64,000 nucleotides of DNA, taken from assembly GCA_014905825.1 (NCBI GenBank), contig JACGCN010000012.1:868001-932000 (forward strand). Reading direction: 5' to 3'. Below the pieces are notes generated by a model. The model had not been told where the DNA came from. It saw nothing but the letters and a program-made list of their open reading frames with translations, and did no database searches. This stretch comes from Lyophyllum atratum (lineage: Eukaryota; Basidiomycota; Agaricomycetes; Agaricales; Lyophyllaceae). The position numbers and the translations under genes are program-made. Positions 21,591 through 32,413 of this stretch are shown here, in pieces (within the stretch, counting starts at the first letter, position 1; each line of letters begins with the position of its first letter).

Positions 21591-21904
21591 ACAACAATGC
21601 ATTAGCAGGCAAAGCAAGGTAGTGGAGATGTCAAATTTGACATCATAATCTTCGCTTACCAACTACAAAACATCAGGATATATGTTAGTGGTCTGCTTGG
21701 TACTAGTTCACCTTCTAAATGGCTCACTGTAATTGAGCCTAGAGTGGCCATCGCATGTAGCGATGGAGAACTTGAGCCCAGCATAGTTTTTTCTGCTACA
21801 AGATCAATCGCCTATGCAAGGATCCACACCATCAAAACCATGACTTACTTGCGTTGGTTCTGAAGGTCCTATTAATGAGAAAAGAATGCATCTGTGTGTA
21901 ATAC
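21591..21904. other. Intergenic, nothing recognised
   Basis: AT-rich flank between the minisatellite and the end of the minus-strand GTPase. It may hold further 3' exons of that gene (a possible short exon near 21840-21880). Confidence 0.3.
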
Positions 21905-23049
21905 TCATGTAAAGCACCTCTCATACCAATAAAATGACCAAAATCCACTTTGCAGGATATTGCGGTGCCATACGATGGTGAGCAATGTCTTGAGCCTTGG
22001 CCCACTCAGACCCTGCTCTGTTATCTTGATTAGATCATCGCATAGTGTAGTGGTCTTATGAGTATTTTCTTGCATGTCTATACATTGTCAAATCAGTGAT
22101 TAATTGTGCCAAATTTGTTAGCCATACCACTTGTAGTGATAAACACTAGGGCAGCCTTTGACCCGCTCAATTGTTTCAGCTCCTCCTGACGTTTTTTCAC
22201 GTGTTCCGTAACTTCTGTCTCTGCTTTGATGCGGGCTTGCTTCCTAGACGCTCGGCTGTTGTTGAATGAAGCCTGCGCCCCTATGATGTTTTGTGTGGCC
22301 TTTGAAATAGCACCATCGCGCTTTGTAAAGATAATAACCAATGGAGCTGGGGGACATTCAAGAGTGATATTATTTTATTCGTGGTGGGCTACTCACTGTC
22401 TCCTCTCGACCAGCAAAATGGTTCCTTTTCCGCCTCAAACAATTCACGGGAATCATCGAGTGGGAGGCACATCCTGAGCAATGATGTGTCAGGCCCGCAC
22501 GGAGCGGATGGCAGGCAAGTGTCGTACCATATAGCATGCAGCTGTTCTTCGACGACCTTCGCTTTAGACGAACGATACTCTACAAACTGTTGTACCGTGG
22601 AAAGCTCTTTGGACGACCCAGCTTCAAACCCCCGTGAGTCGTGAAACACAAATCCGGGGCGAGAAGGAAAGCGAATCTCATCCTCGACGTTGTGCAAACC
22701 CCGCTGCCAGCATCGTAGACAAGTGAGCACCCAGCGGCCGTGAGTCAAGAACGTGAGAAACCTACATCGCTCTGGCCTTTGATGGTCTACGGGTTGGTTC
22801 GGTTATCAAGTACAGTTCAAGCATCCGACCATGACGCACCTGGCCATCCAATAGCTCTCCATCTCGCCGGACCTCTGCTTTATCTATGGAGGCGCCTGTA
22901 AGCCTCTCAAGGATTGTCGTCTTCCCGGCATTTGCTCGGCCCAAGATAAGGATTTGGAATTCCAAGCGCCGATCTTTGAAGAAGGACAAGAAATCCTCAT
23001 CCACGGCCTCGTCGTTGGAGGGCACGTCGGTAGCGGCACTATTATCCAT
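21905..23049 (-). CDS. P-loop GTPase-like (G domain) protein, fungal family, copy 1
   Basis: ATG 23049 (MDNSAATDVPSNDEAVDEDF). The P-loop is LILGRANAGKTTILERLTG. A GTGCGT intron leads to a 21-nt microexon TIKGQSD, then RGLHNVEDEIRFPSRPGFVF, then HDSRGFEAG (the G3 DxxG region) and a helix ending EEQLHAIWYDTCL. After another intron come VIIFTKRDG (G4 TKxD) and a coiled-coil-like stretch (KAETEVTEHVKKRQEELKQL), then ALVFITTSG. A phase-1 GTATGG intron gives a further exon (DMQENTHKTTTLCDDLIKIT), ending at TGA 21905-21907 by my reading. The overall layout matches the divergent gene at 23208, so they are paralogues. Such GTPases are expanded in basidiomycetes; the function is unknown. The exact 3' end is uncertain. 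Confidence 0.7.
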
Positions 23050-23207
23050 CGAAGGTAAGGGAGGCAGTGATGAAGTACGGAAGCAAGTCACTTCAAGTCC
23101 TGTGTGATATATTTGGCTGCTGTCGATAGGCGCCAGTATGCGCGTGATGCAGCAGGGCATCAGTTCCTTCTATCGGTCTGTCCATCCCAGTTCTCTCAAC
23201 ATTACCC
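23050..23207. promoter_or_regulatory. 158-bp divergent promoter between GTPase paralogues
   Basis: Separates ATG 23049 (minus) and ATG 23208 (plus). It must serve both genes. No TATA box is obvious. Confidence 0.45.
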
Positions 23208-25214
23208 ATGTCTAGCGAAGTCAGTCCAGTTCTCGTACCCTACACCGACGTCCTGCGCCAAGAGTGCCCTCCGTAAGTGCAAACCACGGTCCTCGACCAT
23301 ACTTCGCTTGGCTTATACCCTCCGAGTATTCGCATTCTTGTGGTGGGAAAGGTGCGTGCTGCGTGTCGTCCAATCTACTGGTTCGTTAACTCAATCGCAA
23401 GTCTGGTGCTGGGAAGTCCGCATTGATTAATGCAGTTTTCGGCCTCCACGCGACGGTGACCAGCTAACCCTTTCAAACACCACCCATCTGTATGCTCATC
23501 TCTCACCAAGTCCGTATCTCACAGAACACCTGGAGTGCATGACATCGAAAAAGCGCTCAAGTTTCCAGAAAATGATCGTATTATCATCCACGATTCCAAA
23601 GGATTCGAGTCAGGAGAAGAAGCGAACTTACAGAAAGTCCTGGACTTCATTAAACGTCGATCCACGATGCCAGCGCTTCGTGATCAATTACATGCAATTT
23701 GGTGAGTTTCAGCAGGCCCCCCATTTGATCGATCGTCCCCTAAGTCTTGCAATAGGGTTTGCGCAGAAATCCCGTTCGCAGGCGGCAGACTGTTTGAGAA
23801 GGGCGTCGAACTACTTTTGAAAAAATGTCCAGAGGATGCTTCTGTTCCCATCATCGTCGTCTTTACCAAACTTGACATCCTACATGAACATCGTGCAGCA
23901 AAACTGGAGAAGGAGCTAGTACAAAGTGACGAGGACTTGACTGATGAGGAATTTGAGTCCAGAGTCGAAGCCATCGTCAATGAGGCTGTGCAAATCCTTT
24001 GCGTCGAGCCCTTATGCACTCTCACTGGCACGAGTACCCCAAAATACCGGTGGATTGCAACATCAGGTGCGTATCCACTTCGAATTATCAATTGACCCTT
24101 CACTGCTCACACTGTACAATTGATCAGATAAACCAGGTTTCCAGAAGAAAGTCACGGAGTTGGTCCAGCTCGCGCTCGACCTGACCAAAATCGAAGAAGT
24201 TTGGATTACAATGGCCATTGCGCAACGGTCTTCTGCCAAAGTCAGCACTGACGCGTCCATCCGGTAAGATCTTACTCATCCTGCGACGTGGTCAGTAGGC
24301 TTATGGCTGTTGAATCACCATTAGCATTGGCAGGAGAAGTAGGAGCCTTCTAAATCACATCAGGTCCATGTTCTGACGCTCCGAATAGAGTATTGGCGGG
24401 GTGTTTTCTCCGATATACTCATAGGCGTGACGATAAAGGCATTGCTGCAAGTCTTGCAAACGGATATTGTGAACGTATGGCAGATGGAGGATCCCGAAAA
24501 CGTAAGTGATCGTTCCCATCCACAGAAGCCTATCATTTATCATCGTCGGTGGATTAGCATCTGAAAAAGCCAGAGTTCCTTGCGTTGTTATCGGTGTTGG
24601 TGGAGGATCTCTCCGATGAGAGCAGGTCTGTAGTGTTTCCGCCGCTCTGTGCTAATTCTAAACTGAACTCATACAGGGGAACATATTCTCTAACTGGAGC
24701 AGCTGTAACAGCAATCATTGAACACCCCTCTTCCATCATTGTCACTGGCCCCACAGCAATTGTTGTTCTATTCGCCGAGTGGGTACGAGGAACATACAAG
24801 AAGACGTCAGTACCTTGTCTCCCCTGCTGCTATCGTGGTCACTCTGATGATCGTGTCTGTCCTAGTAAAAGCTCTGTCCGCTGCCTAGTGGGGTTCCTCG
24901 TCGACCTCACACTGACAATGGACACGCTCTTTTACCTTGTGCTCGCTCGAGGCCAAATACCTATGAAAATAAGCCTCATCAACCGCGCCCTCCAGATATA
25001 TAAGATCCGCAAGGCGCCCGTTCATGCCAGCATTACGGCATGGGCAGATGGCTGGGGCGTGTTCAGCCATCTTGATGCAGATGCCGTCATCAACAAAATC
25101 GCGAGCATAATCGAGGAGCACAGCGTAAAGCCGGAACAGTGGGCAGTGAGGGACGAGGTTGTCGACGAGACTTGGATGTCTTTGAATGCGTTGAGGGAGA
25201 GTGAGGGGGCTTGA
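23208..25214 (+). CDS. P-loop GTPase-like (G domain) protein, fungal family, copy 2
   Basis: ATG 23208 (MSSEVSPVLVPYTDVLRQEC). The P-loop is split by a GTGCGT intron: IRILVVGK then SGAGKSALINAVFGLHATVT. Then come PGVHDIEKALKFPENDRIII, HDSKGFESGEEANLQKVLDF (G3) and LRDQLHAIW, followed by VELLLKKCPEDASVPIIVVF, TKLDILHEHR (G4) and YRWIATS (G5-like). After an intron: DKPGFQKKVTELVQLALDLT. C-terminal exons are partly hydrophobic (GVFSDILIGVTIKALLQVLQ; SSIIVTGPTAIVVLFAEWVR; LVGFLVDLTLTMDTLFYLVL), and the end is VRDEVVDETWMSLNALRESE with stop near 25214. Possibly membrane-associated through the C-terminus. It is paralogous to the divergent gene ending at 21905. Some intron joins between 24260 and 24380 could not be phased cleanly. 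Confidence 0.7.
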
Positions 25215-25993
25215 CGGTGCCTTGCATGTTAAGAACTTGTCTTGTTAAGCTTGATGGCTGTTGTCGATGTCTGGTTCGTACTGCCGCTCTGTACTGCGTC
25301 GTGTCGTCTTGGAATTTTGACATTACTACGGTTCAAGAACTAGCGCGAGGCCTCCTGCATCAAGACCTCCCATCGCATTTCGAAGCAAGCTGATCAAGCT
25401 TTGACATCCAAGTGACTGGATAGGACTGGATTCCTTTGTGTCCGCCGGTCATCGCCACCACACTTCACGCCATACCCGAATCTCAGTGAGGGCGACATTG
25501 GCAACTCAAACTCAGTCGGGGAAGTCGTGGGACGAAGAGGTCGTCATATGGAACGCACAGATGTAGGCAACGGTGGTCGCGTGTCAGAGGTTGAGGAGGA
25601 ACATAAACTCCTGAGGTGAGCTAGTGCCAATCTATGTACTACTAATGATATGTCACGGCGACGTCCCCAATGCCACGTCGCCCCATTGTCCTCGAAAGTT
25701 CAAGGCATCCTCCCTCACAATGCTCCGACACGCATGTCCACCTTCCACACCGATTCCTGTCAGAGTTACCCAATGTCAGTGTTATGGCCGCCAGCCCATC
25801 ATGCTGTCCTCACTTGACACCCAAAAGTCAAGAACTACGCACAGACGCTGAGAAGCAAAGCAATAGCAGAGTATGGGTGCGGTCTCGAATGGACGGGGAA
25901 AGAAAATGAATAATAGATGGTGTTACAGTGTATACTAGAAGCGGTATACTACAGAGGCAAGGGTTTCGGAGTGTAATACGTGAAGCAATCTGT
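25215..25993. other. Intergenic between convergent genes
   Basis: About 780 bases without a supported gene. Short frames lack family similarity. Confidence 0.4.
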
Positions 25994-27211
25994 TCATTCA
26001 ATCACAGCTGGTCCTTGTTCCGCACTCTTGGCCACGCGAACGATTGTGCCAAGAACGGGGAGGGCTAAGTAGGTTTCTTCGTTAGACGCGGCCTCTGTGT
26101 CGTCCTGGACTGATACAGTCGGACTTGGCGACGGCAGGATGATGCTCTTGTATTGGGTTGTATGTTGCGTGAGGGCGTCCGCTAAGAACTGCTTCAGATT
26201 ACGGGGTATCAGTGGAAGAGCACAGGAGAAGAAGCTGTAAGGGATAGGTTGGTAGATGATTCCTGAATTGTTGGCGCGATTTATCATGACTGAGACGGCG
26301 GTCTCTATCGTGAGGTTGAGTAGTGGGTTGAGAGGGCCGTATATGACGCGGATCTTTGTGAGATTGAGAGGCGATGTGGGCTCTACGCACCATGCCTGCG
26401 GCACGATATCTAGAGTGTTTACTGTGTTTAGATTCCAGTTCTGATACCCGCTCGGGCCTGTTGATTGATTTATGAACTTCGCGGAATATTGCTTCGCGAA
26501 GTTCGAATTGCCAGGAGTCGGCCCAGCGGTAGGATAGGCTAATATGTTCGACGAGGGACCTGGAAGTAGGCCTGCCAGCACCAACCCGAGGCCCATCGTA
26601 GGCGATAATGCACCGCCGAGGCTGTGTCCAGTGAAAACAATCTTCGCCGAGCCAGCCGTGTCCGTAATAGCTAGGCTGTCGATGTACTGATAGAGCGAGA
26701 TGTCAGGGCTGGCTGCAGTGGAGGGAGGAGTCTGCGAGAGAAGGATGTTGACAGCTGACGCCGTCCCAAACGCGACGTAGGTAGCCGTATCAACGATAGA
26801 CGTTGCCGCCACGGGCGTGGTCAGCAGTCCCGATGCGACCCACTTGTCCAAGTCGACGACTTGGTTCACTCCTAAATCCTCGTAAAGCACATCGTAGATG
26901 TTCGCGGTGCCAGCTATCGCGACCACGTACATCTCGCTCACGGTGCCATCCGGGAATTCCACGCTAGGGTTGCGTGCGACAAACCACGAATTCGCTGGGC
27001 CTGTTGCTGCGGCGTCTGGATTCTGCTTCCACACGACAGGGCCCCAGACGACCTCCCAGTTCTCTCCCGCGTCAAGTAGGCGTCCAGGAAGAACCTTTTC
27101 TAAGGCGGCCTGCAGTACACTTTGGGTGCCCGTGCGCTTCATCACGGCGTTTGAGGCGAGGGAAAGAGCGAAGACTTTCTGGAAGACATTCGAGTCGGTA
27201 GCGGTGGTCAT
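25994..27211 (-). CDS. Class 3 lipase (Rhizomucor miehei lipase-like fold)
   Basis: Intronless frame of 405 residues from ATG 27211. The nucleophile elbow is IVFTGHSLGGAL with Ser197. Other lipase-3 elements seen are MYVVAIAGTANIYDVLYEDL upstream of the elbow, and LAYPTAGPTPGNSNFAKQYS with NTLDIVPQAWCVE downstream, where the catalytic Asp normally sits. Family members hydrolyse triacylglycerols or related esters. No signal peptide is evident at this start (MTTATDSNVFQKVFALSLAS is only weakly hydrophobic), so it may act inside the cell or leave by another route. The C-terminal tail (SIILPSPSPTVSVQDDTEAA) is Ser/Pro-rich. A TATAAAG box lies upstream. Confidence 0.88.
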   Translation of the reverse strand: MTTATDSNVFQKVFALSLASNAVMKRTGTQSVLQAALEKVLPGRLLDAGENWEVVWGPVVWKQNPDAAATGPANSWFVARNPSVEFPDGTVSEMYVVAIAGTANIYDVLYEDLGVNQVVDLDKWVASGLLTTPVAATSIVDTATYVAFGTASAVNILLSQTPPSTAASPDISLYQYIDSLAITDTAGSAKIVFTGHSLGGALSPTMGLGLVLAGLLPGPSSNILAYPTAGPTPGNSNFAKQYSAKFINQSTGPSGYQNWNLNTVNTLDIVPQAWCVEPTSPLNLTKIRVIYGPLNPLLNLTIETAVSVMINRANNSGIIYQPIPYSFFSCALPLIPRNLKQFLADALTQHTTQYKSIILPSPSPTVSVQDDTEAASNEETYLALPVLGTIVRVAKSAEQGPAVIE

Positions 27212-27360
27212 TTCTAAGTAAATTTCCCTTGTGAGTATGGGAAGTGATATACAGTTGTATCGACTTGCCGTTCAAAGGTCGTTTGGTCCAGATAATTCTG
27301 TATTGCTGAGAAGTGGCTAGCAAGAGTCAGCGTATAAAGTATTCGTCAGACCTCGGTCAG

Positions 27361-27369
27361 CCTTTATAG
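27361..27369 (-). promoter_or_regulatory. TATA box upstream of lipase
   Basis: CTATAAAGG on the minus strand, about 150 bases before the ATG. Confidence 0.4.
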
Positions 27370-27599
27370 CGCGCCGTAAGGAAGTACGCACTGCTAACTT
27401 GCGAGTACTAGCACTCTTGATCAGAAGAATTTCTGTTCGACGAGAAACCGCCCTGGATTTCGACCATTGCACCTGTCGAGACAAAAGCCCTGGGCCTCAA
27501 CGTTGCCTGAATGGTTCAATTGGAGTCGGTACTTCGTCGCATGACGATGCATCCGGAAATGGACCAATGCCGAAAATCATCATGGAGTCATTAGCGGCC

Positions 27600-27882
27600 A
27601 GGACGCGGTGCCTTCCAGCAAGTTCTAGCAGTGGGTCCAAGGGGGACCAGGGCACCTGTAAGACACGCGGCCAGAGCGGACCCAAGCATAGGATGTGCCT
27701 ATGGACTGTTTCTAGATTTCCGTGACGTACCCTTTCTACGGGTGACGACAAAGAGCCCCGCCAGCATCAGAGCGCCGATGCGGTTGGGGCATGCTCAGCT
27801 CAGACCTGGCTGTGGACGTTGTCATCGACAAGATCGCGGACACTATCGTGAAGTACAATGTGAAGCTTCATGCGCAATAAGC
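27600..27882 (+). pseudogene. Decayed 3' fragment of the GTPase family
   Basis: Around 27788-27881 one plus frame reads GHAQ-like sequence then SDLAVDVVIDKIADTIVKYN, then VKLHAQ and a TAA stop. This parallels the C-terminus of the GTPase at 25214 (SHLDADAVINKIASIIEEHS, then VKPEQ). Upstream frames keep a weak match to its hydrophobic region (GPRGTRAPVRHAARADPSIG), but frames shift and there is no P-loop. It looks like a remnant of a third copy. Confidence 0.5.
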
Positions 27883-29653
27883 AACGGCGCCTTGAGGGAA
27901 GAGTGTCCTTAACAAAACTCGGATGGTTCGGAGTTCGTTCGGAGTTGACCTGAGTTGCAGTGACATGATTTGGACATGATGCTTTCTTCCGCATCAGGAA
28001 TCTGTCCCATCAGGCCTCGAGCCTCAGCGTTCTTATACGACTACGACTCAACTTAAACCGGCGATAAGGCTCCATTGCACGAAGGATCCCTCTCACCAAT
28101 GTCGTACCAGTAGGAAAACATGCAGCATCTCGCCACGCGGGATGCAATAACATCCGTGGCTCCTTTGAGCGACAACTCAGGGGAAAAACTGTGAGTTCAA
28201 TAGTTAACGACCACTCCCCCTTGGCAGTGACTCTTCTGGGTTATGATTGAAACAAGCAACCTCTCAGAGCTATCTTCGAGTTATCTACAGGTACAGTGCC
28301 TCACAGGCCGACTGAATCTGCCGTAAGCTATCAATCCGAGTCTGCAGATGCAGTCATCGACACACGCCAGAGTTATATGTACCTGATAGTCCTCAGAAAA
28401 AAGCTAACGCTTGACTACTTCCCTAGCACCACCCGCTGTCCTCCGGGTGGCGTTGATCTGCTGCCCTCTCATGTAAAAAGGCTGGGCAGGCTCGCATCCT
28501 CGACGATAGAACGGACGACGACACGTACCCATTCGTGGCCTCCATCGACATCCACGTCACATTCCAGGCGGACAGCGACCGAGATTCGTAGCCGAAGAAA
28601 CCCTGGGTGGTCGTAGGTGCTGTGCATGGGCGGTACCCCGTTGACGTCGAGGTGAGCCCCCACGCCTCGGCACATGATGTATATACACTAATGCTAACTT
28701 CTGGAAGTACCCAAAGATGAAGGGGTGAACACTTTGTCCCTCGATACCCCACTCGCCACTCCGAGATCCTCTGTATCTAGGATGATCTTCGACACTGGAA
28801 CATCTTTCGAACACAGCTGGAACTAGCGGATAACCCGCTACCATTCCAGACGTAAAAGGCGGTAGCGTATGGCTGAGAGGGTGGTCGGAGAACCTATCAT
28901 AGGGCTTAATGTTGATGGATACCGACGTTTCGTGGAGAACGAAGCACGGTGACGAGCCCGAACACTGCATGTTGGATGATGACGACGACTACGACCAGGT
29001 GAAGGGTTGAAGATGATGTCATGACATGTTCCTTGTCCCGGATCTCTGTAAATCTTTTGGCGTCGAACATGGGAGTCTCAATGATAAAGCCCAGCTCGAC
29101 GAGGCGGTCTAGCCATGGCTCACAAGATGCGATATGTCTCTTAACCAGCATTTCAACTGCGGTCGCACCCTGTATTCGCGACGTCTAGGTGGCTGTTCTC
29201 TCCGGCAGAGACCTCGTTTCGACATTCGCCGTCTGACAACCCTATAGCTACCTACCATAGCTGTGATCATCTTACATGTAACACATTGTTCCAGACATCG
29301 TTATCATGCCTCTCCGCCATGGATGAAGAAATAAACTCCCAACAAAGTTGGTTACACGTTTATCATCGCAAGATAGTCGTTACCAAATCAAGTCCAAATT
29401 AAATAAATCTATCGACTGTGGCGAGGAGAAACTGATAAGCAGGAACCCCACGGAAATGTACCTCATGTACTCGTGTAAATTCTATGGACTATATAAATAC
29501 TACCCAGGCCTCAACTTGTATGCCCTGCGAAAACGCAAAACCTGGGGAAAGATGTTAAGTTAGGATGTAGTAAAGGGATTCGCCGAATAGATCATTACGC
29601 ACCACTTCAGTAGTCGCCACGGTGGGCGAGGCGTAGGTGCTTCTTTTATTCGA
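27883..29653. other. Long stretch with no confident gene
   Basis: A minus-strand frame from 29151 (MLVKRHIASCEPWLDRLVEL and onward) includes a hydrophobic run, HLVVVVVIIQHAVFGLVTVL. Further minus frames at 28557-28970 and 28469-28675 (LDVNGVPPMHSTYDHPGFLR) could be exons of one gene, but I cannot join them in phase and recognise no family. The region may be a decayed gene. Confidence 0.3.
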
Positions 29654-30104
29654 TCAGAGCAAGACAGCCATGATGCCCGCAACAGCGCCGATAAAGGCGC
29701 CCTCTGCCTTCAGGCCTGCCGCTCCCGAATTACCAGTGGAAGAAGTGGAGGAGGAGGAAGAGGTGCTAGTTGGGGGCTGGCTGGTGCTGCTGCTGCTAGA
29801 GGACATCGATGAAGACGACGCTGTGGAATCGGTCGAAGAGGAAGAGCTGGTCATGGAGGAATCGGAGGACGACGACATAGAGGATGAGCTAGGGGTGGAT
29901 GAGCTCATGCTCGAGCTAGTGGCGGAGTTGGCGGCTGAGGATGCCATAGAGGAAAGAGCACTCGAGCTACAAAATGCTCGTGAGCTTCGTCTCGGTTGCT
30001 AAATGGGATAACTATGCGTACCCTGGAATTGCCTGGTCGGCAGCTGAAACGGCGAGAGCCGCAACGAGAAGTGAGCCGGCGGAGGTGAATATGGAAAGTT
30101 TCAT
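29654..30104 (-). CDS. Small secreted Ser-rich protein, probable GPI anchor
   Basis: ATG 30104. Exon 1 encodes the signal peptide MKLSIFTSAGSLLVAALAVS then AADQAIPG. A GTACGC...TTGTAG intron of about 55 bases joins to SSALSSMASSAANSATSS. The body is almost entirely Ser/Thr (SSSMSSSSDSSMTSSSSSTD), then GNSGAAGLKAEGAFIGAVAG and IMAVLL at the very end, a small-residue cleavage site plus hydrophobic tail typical of GPI signals. Mature length is about 100 residues. Heavy O-glycosylation and a wall or surface location are expected. The specific role is unknown. A TATA box lies 80 bases upstream. The frame opposite (Glu/Asp-rich, plus strand) is a shadow of the Ser codons. Confidence 0.8.
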
Positions 30105-30183
30105 GGCGGGGTTGGATCGTTCGGATGGTAAAGGCTGGTGTGCGATTGAGGATTTGAAAGAACAACTCGGGATGCCCGTTGAC

Positions 30184-30191
30184 CTTTTATA
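30184..30191 (-). promoter_or_regulatory. TATA box of Ser-rich protein gene
   Basis: TATAAAAG on the minus strand, about 80 bases before ATG 30104. Confidence 0.55.
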
Positions 30192-31984
30192 CAAATTTAA
30201 GTAGGGCGAATGTCTGAGATTATGAGGGACCTACGTCAAATGTTCACAGTACCATCGCCTCGTAAAACCTGTCCCACTTCGTCCCGTCCTTTGTAAGGAA
30301 TAGGTCCAGCATCAGTCTCCCTCCAGCTTGGTTCACGCTCGTCAATAGGTATGCAGCATTTGACTACCTCAGCGTACCTCCCTGCCACGAGTTGAGACTA
30401 GCAAGAGTAAATTTAGACCTGAATTGAGATCGCGTCCGCTACGGCGGTGCCCCAGCTAAAGTTAGGACACTCATGTCTAGCACTTTCCTACTTTGACGTC
30501 ATGATCTGGAAGGTACACATGCGAATGAATTGCAAATAATTTCTGGAGTTTTCCGCAGAGTGCGAGAGGTGACGGTCAATGCTGGTAAGTGTGTGGTCAG
30601 GAGAGGATGTGAATGGCAGGAAATAGGTTGATCACTTGGCTTGGTCACCCAAATCATCCATTTATGATTTATCCGCTTCGCTCGGAACCCAGTCCCAGCA
30701 ACTCCTCCTGCAGCCGTTTTCTTACTAGAAGGTTATGCCGTCCCGTCTCCACAAGTTATCTGAGAAGCTCTACCTTGCTCCACCTCCTGATCCAAGCAAC
30801 AGGGACTACGCAGCTTCCTCATCATTATCTCATGCTGCTGGAGCGCTACAGAGCGCTACTAGTACCGATTCCACTTGTCTCAATTTCCGGCCTCCAGAAC
30901 GCGTCTTTGTCGAAACTAACGTCGCTAATAGTCGAAGGATCTAATTTCACAGTACTATATGACCTGAATCGACGCGTTTTGCGTGTCATTTCGCGTTTGC
31001 TTTGCAATTTTTCTTCACCGACGCGTGGATTTTGCGCTCTGCAAGTTGAAAGGACATGGACTACAGATTCCTCCATTACGAGGGGGATAGCTTGTCTTCC
31101 CATGTGGAAATGGAAACCCTTGAGAGCCGGGGCAGCAGAGGCAGACGGCGAAGTCATGTACCTGTACGACTCATCTCTTGTCTTTGATCATTTTTTCTGA
31201 CGAGACACTGCCTAGACGCCTGCGATAAGGACCAGCCTCACCTGGTACACACTTATTCTGCACATGGATCGTAGACGCCTCTCCACATTCCGCAGCCCGT
31301 TCTTTGTTAGACGCGACATCTATGTTGCACTGCCGTGCCACTGCGACATGTCGCATCCAAAGACCAACACCTCTTTTCAGCACCCGCGTTGAGTTCTAGT
31401 TGTTTCGAATACAATGTCTTTTCCCAACCTCCAATACGGGGTTCTCATTTTGACCAATGAGACTGCGCTACATACTTGCGAATCTGTACCCAGTCGTAGT
31501 AACCGACATGGCGCGTTCGTGGTATATAATAGAGAATCGATGCATGGTCATCTGGCCAAGATATCAAGTTTCTTCGTGTAAAATAAGCAAGGCGTAACGG
31601 TTACCGATATATGGTACCTACATATCATGGATCGATACAGGCAAATGTGCAGGGTCTGATTTGGGGGACCGTAGTGTGAGCAGGTGCCAGCTCAAAATGC
31701 TTTATCATCCGATGAGAATCGGTGTTCGTAGATACGTTGGCCCGGGGGACTGTGGCCCGTGAGCCAGGAGGATGATCCCAAGGTTGCCTGAGGGGGTTTT
31801 GGGTCCTGTCACAGGAGCATCGAAGACGAAGGGAAACTATAAAACGGTCTCGGAGGACGATTGGCGGACGAAGTCAAGACATGAGTGAGTAGGCATGCCA
31901 AACTTGAGAAAAACCACGTTTGGCAGCCATCGGCGTTCCATAAATATGTTAATTTAGTGGACAGTACAGCTGGTTTCAGGCATC
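30192..31984. other. Region with unassigned frames, no confident gene
   Basis: A plus frame at 30613-31200 (195 codons, MAGNRLITWLGHPNHPFMIY) and a minus frame at 30846-31157 (MTSPSASAAPALKGFHFHMG) overlap, so at most one is real. Neither matches a family I know. A minus frame at 31171-31383 could be a 5' exon of the second. The rest is non-coding by eye. Confidence 0.3.
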
Positions 31985-32366
31985 CTCTGGGCCGAGCGGA
32001 ATGAAGACTGAGGATGAGGGTAGAAACGTTGTTGTGGATGTTCAAGAGGCCCTAGGGATCTTGGATCAGAAAAGTTGACGCCTCCGCGATTATTTGGCAT
32101 AAGGGCACGAGAACAAATAGTTTCTCAGGTGTGTGCCTTGACGAATGGAGGTATCATTGATGGCGCATCACTGAACATTTCATTCTTGCGAAGCGAAGTT
32201 ACCTTTCTGAACCTATACCACCTCCATCTCCCTATTTCCCTCCAACCCTCCAATGCTTTCCTTGCTCGCTGTCGGCGGCGGACCTGGAAGATGCCTCCGC
32301 AACGTGTCACATGCACACGACGCGACGCGTACGCGACAAGTTGTCAGCCATTCAACAAGCTTTTTG

Positions 32367-32375
32367 TATAAATAG
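32367..32375 (+). promoter_or_regulatory. TATA box of repeat-borne secreted protein gene, copy A
   Basis: TATAAATAG, 47 bases before ATG 32414; the same box and spacing are kept in copy B. Confidence 0.65.
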
Positions 32376-32413
32376 AGCCCACTGGCTCGATCGTCTTTCT
32401 CCAGTTAACCACC

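Noticed and set aside
20495..21622. CRISPR-like array
   Set aside because: Units are contiguous 69-bp tandem copies without unique spacers, in a eukaryotic genome.
29637..30002. Glu/Asp-rich plus-strand frame
   Set aside because: Antisense of Ser codons in the GPI-type protein, which has a signal peptide, intron and TATA box.
30613..31200. 195-residue plus frame as a gene
   Set aside because: No family match, no introns in an intron-rich genome, and an equally plausible overlapping minus frame; left as unassigned.
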